Of a DNA stretch of 64,000 nt, positions 56,940-64,000 are shown piece after piece. A model generated the notes under the pieces. That model was not told the DNA's origin. It saw only the letters and a program-made list of their open reading frames with translations, and searched no databases. Origin of the DNA: Bacteroidales bacterium (GTDB lineage: Bacteria; Bacteroidota; Bacteroidia; Bacteroidales; Tenuifilaceae); the NCBI GenBank assembly GCA_003818205.1, contig RPRQ01000010.1, forward strand, positions 33,274 through 97,273. The letters run 5' to 3'. Each line of letters opens with the position of its first letter. Position 1 is the stretch's first letter. The translations under genes and the position numbers were made by a program.

Positions 56940-59900
56940 ATGATACAACTTATTAAGAGGTCATTAGTTCTGGTTTGCTTTTCTGGTTTGCTTTTTAATC
57001 AGTTTATTTTTGCAGACGATAACAAGTATAGTAATACTGTAACAGTAGGATCAAGCAGTAGAATTCCATATTTCGATATCAGTCAGGCTACATTTACTAA
57101 CGATACCACCTCACATGGAACTATTGATGTGGATCAAATGGCCGATTCGCTTACTCAAAAGGTGCAAAGCGAGAATAAAATAGTTGATCTACTCGACCCC
57201 GAGAAGATTTATACCCTTCCAATTGGAATTGGTAAGAATATAGGTGGGCTTTACTATATAATCGTTCTGGATGATCTGAAATTTACACCACAAGGATTAA
57301 CGGCAAAAGCCTATATGAGCGTTACATTCCCTGGCTCATCGAAGAAGTTTGGCTTAGTAGCCGATAATGTTAAGATTGGAGTAGGGGGGATTCAGGCTGC
57401 TCAGCTCAAGATGCTTAAGGATAAGCGAATCGATCTCCCTGGTAGTAATAACTTATTAATAAAGGCCGATTCTACATACGTTGATTGGGATTGTAATGGC
57501 TATAAGGGTACTCAGCTATCCGCAGAGATTTATCTTGATGAGAAAGTATTTTTTAAAGAAAACCCTGTTACTCGTAGCATAATTACTGGGGAGCAGGTGA
57601 AGGGCAATGTTTTATGCTCGGTGGTTGATTTTAACGATATTCTATTAAGCATTTCATTAGATCCGTTCCAGGTAAAAGGGGTAAAGGACTTTAGCTTTTA
57701 CCCTAAGGAGATTGTTTTGGATTTAAGCGATAACCGGAATGCCGAGTCGATGCAGTTCCCCTCGGGTTTTCAATCGGCTTTATTCGATGGATCGAACGAA
57801 AATCTATGGAGAGGGCTATATATCAACTCGTTCACATTAAAGTTCCCCAAAAAATTTACAAAAAGTGGTCCCCCGCCCGAGGTAACTGCCAGTAAATTCT
57901 TAATCGATTTCGAGGGGATTACGGGTAAGATAACATTGAACTATCCGCTTATCACCCTCGATCAAGGAAGTTTAGGCGATTGGAAATTTTCAGTAAACTC
58001 GCTCTCGCTTGAGCTGATCAAAAATGATATTGCTGGGTTTGGTATGACCGGGGGAATTGTTCTGCCAATTACAGAACCCAATAAACCATTAAGCTACAAA
58101 GCCTCAATCGATGCTGATAAGAATTTTCTATTTCAGGTAACGCTTCCCGGCGATCTGAACGTGCCGCTATTCGGTGGTGCTTCGAGCATTAAAATAAACA
58201 GCAATTCTATTGTGTCCGTTTCATCAAGGGATGGCGATTTTTACCCTAAAGCGGTATTACACGGTACGATGAAGATTGGTGCCGGAGGTTCGTCGGGGGC
58301 TTCGTTAGCTGATATTAAGTTTCAAGGGTTAACCATTCAGCGCGAGGAACCTCAGCTCGATATCGAAAGCCTTTCTATGCAGGCTGGCAATATGTCCGGT
58401 TTCCCAGTTCAGGTAACCGAAATTAAGGTTCAAAAGGATAAGGCTAAAAAAGCCCTAGGGCTAGAATTTACCGCAATGGCAAGCTTAATGAGCGGCAAAA
58501 TTGAGGGGGCTACCTCATTCGTTGTTTGGGCTACCCGAGCCGATGGCGATTGGAAGTATAAGAGCCTAGAGCTTCGAATGATTTCGGTCGATGCCAATAC
58601 AGGCCCAATCAGCTTCAAAGGAAAACTGGCTAACTATAAGGAGGATCCCGTTTACGGAAACGGTTTTTTTGGTTACGTTGACATGTCGGTTACCCCTGGT
58701 ATTGCCGTAAGCGCAACAGCCCAATTCGGGAATATTGCAGGCGACAGGTATTGGTATGCCGATGCTAGTTTAAGCGTTGCTTCGGGTATAACCGTTTTCC
58801 CTGGCTTTGCCATTTACGGTTTTGGTGGCGGTGCATACTACCATATGCAGCGGAATGCCCCTGCCAATATTCTTATGGAGACAAAAACCGATACCTCAAC
58901 AACCCCTAAACCGGGCAAAACCGATTCGGGGATTACCTATACACCCAATAAGAATATCTTTTTAGGGTTAAATGCTAGCGTAATTATAGGAACACAGCCC
59001 TCGCCAAAAGCATTTAATGGTAAAGTAACCTTTGGTATGGAGTTTAACTCCAGCTTCGGGTTAAATAAGCTATACTTCTTGGGCGATGGAAAGTTTATGG
59101 ACGATGTTAACAGCAATGGTGCCAATGCTAAGGTTAAGGCTAGGGTTAGCATCGAATATCTTTTTGCCCAAAGTGAGCTGTCGGGGTTTGCCGAGGCGTA
59201 TATCAATGTCGCTAACGTTATTAAGGGTAGTGGGAGTAATAACCTTGCCGGTAGGGTGGAGTTCTACTTTGCCAAATCGAAGTGGCATATCTATGTGGGG
59301 ACTCCCACATGCCCAATAGGCGTTAAACTTATGAACGTTCTTACAGCAACCAGCTACTTTATGGTTGGGACAGAGCTACCCGATTTCCCTGCATTACCTG
59401 CAAAGGTGGCATCGCTGTCGAGTAAAATTAATTTTACCAATATGCGAAGCACTAACCTAACCAAATCGGGGGGAGGTTTTGCATTTGGAGCATCGTTGGT
59501 CGCCTCAACGGGCGAGAAAAGTTTCCTGATCTTTTACGGAAAGTTTGAGCTGGGTGCAGGATTCGACTTCATGCTTAAAAACTTTGGTACCGATGCCCGT
59601 TGCGAGGGTCGTAGCGGCCCACTCGGGATAAATGGTTGGTATGCACAGGGTCAGGCTTGGGCTTATGTTGATGCTGCCATAGGGGTGAAGGTTCGGGTTT
59701 TCAGACGTACAAGGAAGTTCAGTATTGTGGATGCAGGATTTGCTGCTGCTCTAGGCGCTCAGCTACCTAATCCTACCTATTTTGCCGGTGCTGTGGAGGC
59801 ACGATTCTCAGTGTTAGGTGGTTTGGTTAAGGGTAAATGTCACTTTGAGTTCAGCTACGGCGATCAGTGTAAGCTGGTTAATGCTAGTGCCGTTGAGGGG

Positions 59901-61304
59901 ATAAAGGTAATCTCTGAGGTTACCCCTGCCGAGGGAGGTAAGGATATAGATGTGTTTATCACCCCTCAGGTAGCCTTCAATATGCCTATTGGCGAGGCCT
60001 TTAAGGTATTGGATACCGATGGTAAGGAGAAGGCGTTCAGGGTGGCACTCGATTATTTTAAGATTTTAGATAATGAGCAGGAAATACCCGTTAACACTAA
60101 TTGGAACTCAAATAGGGATGTGCTAGCGCTTAAACCCGTTGAAGTACTGCCAGGGCAAAAGGGTTTAAAGGCTAGTATTAAGGTGCATTTTCAGTACCAA
60201 GAGGGTGGCGTGTGGAAGGATTATGCAGTTAATGGTGAGGTTGAAGGGGAGGAAAGCGTTGTTATATTCAGAACAGGCGATGCGCCCGATTACATTACCC
60301 AGGGCAACGTGAAGTACACCTATCCGGTTAAGAATATGGTAAACTTCTATAAGAATGAGTACGGGAAAAGCTATATTGAATTAAATCAGGGGGTTAACTA
60401 CCTGTTTGCTAAGCCCGGTAGCTGGACCTATTTAGCACGATTCAGCTCAAGTGGCAATACCTTAAATATGCCGGTTACCTATAATAGTACAACCAAGAGG
60501 GTTGAACTGGATGTACCTGCAAGCTTAACCAATAGCGCTATATACCAAATGCGTATTCTCAGGGTTCCAAGCGGGCAAAGTAATTTGGTGGTTGATAAAA
60601 ACGTAACGGCAACCGAGACCAATCTAAGCGAAGATCAATCGATTACCACCAAGGATATTGAGGGTACGCTAAGCGAGGAGGGGCTAACCGAACTCTACTC
60701 ATTGCATTTTAGGACTAGTAAGTTTAATACGTTTGTTGAGAAGATGAATAATTTTAGTCAACGTAAAGCCAGCTATTTTGTAGGGCAAGGTATTGCATTA
60801 TTATACAATTTCTTAGAACAGTCGGAATTGTTTGGAAAGATGGAAATGGAAAATATCGTTCTTGAGGCTTATCTTGACAATAATGAATGGTATAATAATA
60901 GTTACAAGAATTTAATCTATACGAACTATCCCATTAGGAGTGATGTTACAATTGATTGGCGGGAATCACAAGTTGCTGGGATACCTCCAATCCGTTCGTG
61001 TCGTTTGGTTCAATCAAATACTCCGATTGAACTTACACAGGACAATATAACTACAGGAAGCCTAAACTTCGATAACACAGTAGTTCCAAGGATCGAATAC
61101 TATCTTAGCTACTATGTAATTCAGGATTGGGCTAATTTAAGAAGTCAATCGTTTAAATATGCAGGAATAGCGGCATTCGACAGACTTATTAATTTTAATC
61201 TTGATGGGTTTGACATGGGGAAAACTTACTACTTGAAGTTAATGTATTATACTCCAGGTCAGATAACTCCTACATCAACATATAATACTTCAGTTTATTA
61301 CTAA
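56940..61304 (+). CDS. Giant exported protein, 1454 residues, unknown (operon gene 3)
   Basis: A signal peptide (SLVLVCFSGLLFNQFIFA) precedes a long beta-rich protein. Residues about 80-700 have repeated strand pairs with GxI/F patterns (FGMTGGIVLPITEP; MKIGAGGSSGASLADIKFQG). Residues about 560-1000 are glycine-rich with barrel-like or lamellar strands (FAIYGFGGGAYYHMQ, FGASLVASTGEKSFLIFYGK). Residues about 985-1115 resemble a bacterial Ig-like (Big_5-type) domain that ends VVIFRTGDAP. The last 195 residues are encoded in DNA of much lower GC (28-37% in samples) than the preceding part (45-48%). No sorting domain, catalytic motif or known family was recognised. The gene begins 5 bases after gene 2 and its stop overlaps gene 4. 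Confidence 0.72.
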   Translation: MIQLIKRSLVLVCFSGLLFNQFIFADDNKYSNTVTVGSSSRIPYFDISQATFTNDTTSHGTIDVDQMADSLTQKVQSENKIVDLLDPEKIYTLPIGIGKNIGGLYYIIVLDDLKFTPQGLTAKAYMSVTFPGSSKKFGLVADNVKIGVGGIQAAQLKMLKDKRIDLPGSNNLLIKADSTYVDWDCNGYKGTQLSAEIYLDEKVFFKENPVTRSIITGEQVKGNVLCSVVDFNDILLSISLDPFQVKGVKDFSFYPKEIVLDLSDNRNAESMQFPSGFQSALFDGSNENLWRGLYINSFTLKFPKKFTKSGPPPEVTASKFLIDFEGITGKITLNYPLITLDQGSLGDWKFSVNSLSLELIKNDIAGFGMTGGIVLPITEPNKPLSYKASIDADKNFLFQVTLPGDLNVPLFGGASSIKINSNSIVSVSSRDGDFYPKAVLHGTMKIGAGGSSGASLADIKFQGLTIQREEPQLDIESLSMQAGNMSGFPVQVTEIKVQKDKAKKALGLEFTAMASLMSGKIEGATSFVVWATRADGDWKYKSLELRMISVDANTGPISFKGKLANYKEDPVYGNGFFGYVDMSVTPGIAVSATAQFGNIAGDRYWYADASLSVASGITVFPGFAIYGFGGGAYYHMQRNAPANILMETKTDTSTTPKPGKTDSGITYTPNKNIFLGLNASVIIGTQPSPKAFNGKVTFGMEFNSSFGLNKLYFLGDGKFMDDVNSNGANAKVKARVSIEYLFAQSELSGFAEAYINVANVIKGSGSNNLAGRVEFYFAKSKWHIYVGTPTCPIGVKLMNVLTATSYFMVGTELPDFPALPAKVASLSSKINFTNMRSTNLTKSGGGFAFGASLVASTGEKSFLIFYGKFELGAGFDFMLKNFGTDARCEGRSGPLGINGWYAQGQAWAYVDAAIGVKVRVFRRTRKFSIVDAGFAAALGAQLPNPTYFAGAVEARFSVLGGLVKGKCHFEFSYGDQCKLVNASAVEGIKVISEVTPAEGGKDIDVFITPQVAFNMPIGEAFKVLDTDGKEKAFRVALDYFKILDNEQEIPVNTNWNSNRDVLALKPVEVLPGQKGLKASIKVHFQYQEGGVWKDYAVNGEVEGEESVVIFRTGDAPDYITQGNVKYTYPVKNMVNFYKNEYGKSYIELNQGVNYLFAKPGSWTYLARFSSSGNTLNMPVTYNSTTKRVELDVPASLTNSAIYQMRILRVPSGQSNLVVDKNVTATETNLSEDQSITTKDIEGTLSEEGLTELYSLHFRTSKFNTFVEKMNNFSQRKASYFVGQGIALLYNFLEQSELFGKMEMENIVLEAYLDNNEWYNNSYKNLIYTNYPIRSDVTIDWRESQVAGIPPIRSCRLVQSNTPIELTQDNITTGSLNFDNTVVPRIEYYLSYYVIQDWANLRSQSFKYAGIAAFDRLINFNLDGFDMGKTYYLKLMYYTPGQITPTSTYNTSVYY

Positions 61305-63361
61305 TGAACATGAAAAAAACATTTACTATTTTACTATTTATATTAATATACTTGTCAGGTTTTGGGCAGAATAGTCAATCTATAGAAAAACTACAGGTAA
61401 CAGGCTTTATTAATAATGATAAGATTATGCTTCGCTGGGCTCCAGAAAACTCTATCAGCTGGCAACGGGGGAATAAGCTAGGCTATTCGGTATATCGAAG
61501 GGTAGTTATGCGCGATGGTAAGGTTATTGAAAAGCCAGATTCAATTCTATTGGGCACATTCAACCCCCTTCCCCTTGAGCGCTGGGAGGCATATTCCGAT
61601 AGTAACTACTTTGCCGTTGCAGCCGAGGCAATATATGGAAGCGGCTTTGAGGTTACCACGCAGAGCAAGGGAAATTTCTTCGATATGGTTAATAAATCGC
61701 GCGAGCAGGAGAGCCGTTTCTCCATGGGTCTGCTCTGCGCCGATCAGTCGTTCACCGTTGCTAGAATGATGGGCTTAGGCTTAGTTGACTCTACTACAAA
61801 GAAGAATGAGGCATACCTGTACAAGGTGGTTCTAAACTATTCCGACACATCGGGGTATCAGGAAAAGGGTTTTGCGCTGGTTGACTTTGGTTTTGGTAAT
61901 TTTCTTCCTCGACCCTTCGGTATTAACCACGAGGTGGTTGAAAATGTTGTTACCATAATGGTCCCCTATGAACCCTTTAAGGGGATTTATAATACATATC
62001 AGCTGCAGCGCTCCGACGATGGTAAAACCTATCGAACCGTTAAGGATAAATCGTACTATTCGCTATCCACAACCCCCGACGATCCCAAGTACAATATTTA
62101 CAACGATTCCGTTGTATCGCAGGCCTCTACTGTTTTTTATCGGTTAAGGGGGCGAACCCCCTTCGATTCGTATGGGCCATACTCCGATACCCTTGAGGTT
62201 AAGATTATGCCTTCGCTTATCGGCAGTCCCTGGATTACCGATATCAAGGAGGTTGGTAACGATAAACTAATTGTTACATGGGATTCGCCTGAGTATAAAC
62301 CTGAGAACCTTAAAGGGTTTATGCTATATTCCGCAAAGCGTTACGAGGGACCTTACCTCGAATATTTTAAAACACCCCTTGCTGGCAAGGATAGCATTGC
62401 GCTTATCGATGCCCCGGGCGGGCATGCTTATCTGAAGGTTGGTGCGTTGGATGGGTTCAATCGCCCCTATTTTTCAGCACCCCGTTTATACCAAGCGGTC
62501 GATTCAATCCCTCCATCAGCACCTCAGGGATTAACCGGGGCATTTGATACTACTGGGGTGGTTCAATTTAAGTGGAGCTATGGCAAGGAGCGAGATCTAT
62601 TAGGGTATCAAATGCTTTACTCCGCAAATGCTGACTCCGAGTACTCATTAATTGGGAATGCCTTTATTTACGACTCTACATACAAAACCTCGTTCCCAAC
62701 GAATATGCTTAGCTCCGACCTTTTCTTCAAGGTGGTTGCGCTCGATACTCGCTACAACACTTCAAGACCATCGGAACCCATTAAGCTGGTTAAACCCGAC
62801 ACCATAGCACCAAGTTCACCGGTTATTTTTATTGATACCGATAGCACAGGGCTAACAAAAATCTTAATAGCACCTAGTAGTAGCACCGATATTAAGATCC
62901 ATTATCTCTATTTTATAACCGATGCGGAGAAGCCAGACCGAGAAGAACTATTTAGGGGTAGCATTAGGAACGACACAACCATTACACTATCAAATGGCTA
63001 TGGGAAGGGAGAAATCTGCTGTGTGGCTGAGGATATTACGGGTCGCAAGGGTTATAGCAATAGGGTATCGTTCAGGCAGCAGAAAAACAGCCTTGTATCA
63101 ACGTTTAATGCGCTGGCAAAACCCCTTATCGACGATGGAGCGGTTGAGCTGCTCTGGGATAAAACAAACCTTTCGGGCAGTATTATGATTTACCGAAAGG
63201 ACGATCTGAAACCTTATAATCTAATAGCTACCGTTGATTCTCAAATATTTACATTTAAGGATAGAAATGTTACGGTTAATACGAGTTACAGCTATAAGCT
63301 GGTTGGGTTTCAGAGAAATGGTAAGGCCATTAGCAGGGTGATAGCGGTGAAGTATCGGTAG
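61304..63361 (+). CDS. Exported protein with fibronectin-III-like domains (operon gene 4)
   Basis: 685 residues; the ATG overlaps the stop of gene 3 (TAATG), and an ATG two codons on is equally good. A signal peptide (KKTFTILLFILIYLSGFG) is followed by several beta-sandwich repeats of fibronectin III type. Each has a W-x-S/Y strand and a Y-x-L/V strand, for example IVTWDSPEYKPENLKGFMLY, VQFKWSYGKERDLLGYQMLY and VELLWDKTNLSGSIMIYRK. No sorting domain or enzyme motif was recognised. Such domains usually bind proteins or sugars on the surface. The first 130 bases are low in GC (25-33%), the rest about 47-55%. Confidence 0.75.
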   Translation: MNMKKTFTILLFILIYLSGFGQNSQSIEKLQVTGFINNDKIMLRWAPENSISWQRGNKLGYSVYRRVVMRDGKVIEKPDSILLGTFNPLPLERWEAYSDSNYFAVAAEAIYGSGFEVTTQSKGNFFDMVNKSREQESRFSMGLLCADQSFTVARMMGLGLVDSTTKKNEAYLYKVVLNYSDTSGYQEKGFALVDFGFGNFLPRPFGINHEVVENVVTIMVPYEPFKGIYNTYQLQRSDDGKTYRTVKDKSYYSLSTTPDDPKYNIYNDSVVSQASTVFYRLRGRTPFDSYGPYSDTLEVKIMPSLIGSPWITDIKEVGNDKLIVTWDSPEYKPENLKGFMLYSAKRYEGPYLEYFKTPLAGKDSIALIDAPGGHAYLKVGALDGFNRPYFSAPRLYQAVDSIPPSAPQGLTGAFDTTGVVQFKWSYGKERDLLGYQMLYSANADSEYSLIGNAFIYDSTYKTSFPTNMLSSDLFFKVVALDTRYNTSRPSEPIKLVKPDTIAPSSPVIFIDTDSTGLTKILIAPSSSTDIKIHYLYFITDAEKPDREELFRGSIRNDTTITLSNGYGKGEICCVAEDITGRKGYSNRVSFRQQKNSLVSTFNALAKPLIDDGAVELLWDKTNLSGSIMIYRKDDLKPYNLIATVDSQIFTFKDRNVTVNTSYSYKLVGFQRNGKAISRVIAVKYR

Positions 63362-63382
63362 TAAGTATAAACATTAGAAAAA

Positions 63383-63586
63383 TGCTGTAGGCGTGGTAAC
63401 GGAAGAAAACAACAACAAAACGCCGTAGGAGTGATATAACGGTAGAAAATGAATAAACAAAAAAAATGCCGTAGGCATGTCATCTCGGTAGAGACATAAT
63501 GAAGTGAATAATAACGCCGTAGGCGTGAAATATCGGTAGCAAAAGACGAACAACAATTAAACGCCGTAGGCGTGAAATATCGGTAG
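63383..63586 (+). repeat. Array of five REP-like units, 25 bases each, about 47-base period
   Basis: Units start at 63383, 63421, 63467, 63515 and 63562; the last two are identical. Each is a short hairpin (CGCC-GTA-GGCG in units 4 and 5) followed by TGAAATATCGGTAG or a variant. Unit 3 has TGCC-GTA-GGCA, a compensated change in the stem. The spacers are AT-rich and dissimilar, 13 bases after unit 1 and 21-23 after the others. The array ends 14 bases before the transposase ATG. It extends the 239-base gene-free stretch after gene 4. Confidence 0.85.
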
Positions 63587-63600
63587 TAATAAATAAAAAT

Positions 63601-64000
63601 ATGGCAAATACCTACACACAAATAACCATACATATTGTTTTTGCTGTAAAAAAACGTGAAAACATTATCAAGAAAGAATATCGTGATGAGTTATATAAAT
63701 ACATCACTGGAATAATTCATAATAAAAATCATAAACTTCTTGAAATTAACGGGGTATCTGACCATATTCATATCTTAATTGGGTTAAACCCTTCAATGGC
63801 CTTATCCGATCTGGTAAGAGATATAAAAAATAACTCCTCGAAGTTCATTAACGAAAAGAGGTGGATGAAGGGTAAATTTCAATGGCAGGTTGGGTATGGA
63901 GGGTTTTCATATTCCCGATCTCAGCGATCAACGGTAATTGCCTATATTCAAAATCAGGAAAAACACCATAGGCAAGAATCTTTTAAGGAGGAGTACCTGA
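63601..64000 (+). CDS. IS200-like REP-associated tyrosine transposase, 3' end cut by window
   Basis: 133 codons are present from the ATG at 63601; the window ends before a stop. The Y1 HUH transposase signature is complete: His pair in VSDHIHILIG, then ALSDLVRDIKNNSSKFINEK, the KFQWQVGYGGFSYS segment and the catalytic Tyr in VIAYIQNQEKHH. The REP-like hairpins directly upstream identify it as the RAYT type, domesticated single-copy relatives of IS200 transposases that act on REP sequences. The family normally has about 140-180 residues, so little is missing. Confidence 0.9.
   Translation, partial: MANTYTQITIHIVFAVKKRENIIKKEYRDELYKYITGIIHNKNHKLLEINGVSDHIHILIGLNPSMALSDLVRDIKNNSSKFINEKRWMKGKFQWQVGYGGFSYSRSQRSTVIAYIQNQEKHHRQESFKEEYL

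Noticed and set aside
63383..63586. CRISPR-like look of regularly spaced repeats
   Set aside because: Repeats diverge, spacers are at most 23 bases and AT-rich, no cas genes are near, and an RAYT transposase adjoins; REP array is the better call.
63310..63633. 107-residue minus-strand reading frame with repeated YRYFTPTAF
   Set aside because: It is an artefact of the REP-like array read backwards; it overlaps the start of the transposase and the end of operon gene 4.

Overview
The window is a stretch of chromosome from a Bacteroidota bacterium, most likely in the Bacteroidales/Marinilabiliales part of the phylum. The evidence is a SusC-type receptor with a LacI/ROK/GH2 sugar locus, a type-B (CHU_C) type IX secretion sorting domain, a ribosomal protein superoperon without tuf or adk, zinc-free forms of L36, S14 and S4, several promoters of the Bacteroidota form TTTG-N19..21-TAnnTTTG, and few Shine-Dalgarno sites. 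Genus cannot be told from the sequence alone.

Layout. (1) 1-9916, minus strand: a glycan-use locus running GH2 exo-beta-glucosaminidase-like lipoprotein > MFS sugar permease > two overlapping ROK kinases > SusC receptor (cut by the window edge), with a LacI regulator further upstream. A separate cassette (DUF2178-like membrane protein, small XRE regulator, membrane-anchored PQQ propeller protein) with its own strong promoter sits between them. (2) 10165-12284: an AT-rich RloB/RloA pair that looks like a transferred phage-defence (AbiL-like) module. (3) 12517-20457: pcrA/uvrD helicase, a T9SS type-B cargo protein, two small envelope proteins, a cyclophilin, and an EF-G paralogue that has lost the GTPase catalytic histidine. 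(4) 20986-38774, plus strand: one nearly uninterrupted translation operon, rpsL-rpsG-fusA-S10-spc-alpha (with secY, map, infA, rpoA), closed by an intrinsic terminator and followed by eno and a UbiD-type decarboxylase. (5) 42249-53717: a propeller/SpoIIE-phosphatase sensor, a hybrid histidine kinase whose ATPase domain looks degenerate, a LysE exporter, an aldehyde dehydrogenase, a DUF4105 membrane protein and DsbD. (6) 54250-63361, plus strand: a tight operon of four exported proteins of unknown function (helical-repeat protein, predicted beta-barrel, 1454-residue giant, fibronectin-like protein). (7) 63383-64000: five REP-like hairpin repeats at about 47-bp period leading into an IS200-like REP-associated tyrosine transposase cut by the window end.

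The most promising uncharacterised material is the four-gene exported operon, including a sharp low-GC segment (about 60715-61430) that covers the C-terminus of the giant protein and the start of the next gene. Next are the REP/RAYT array, the RloA/RloB pair with a palindrome over its promoter, the EF-G paralogue, and the paired TGCAA-N4-TTGCA palindromes upstream of the GH2 operon. Intergenic regions also hold several MITE-like inverted repeats. No tRNA, rRNA or CRISPR array was recognised. GC figures quoted were counted by hand on short samples.
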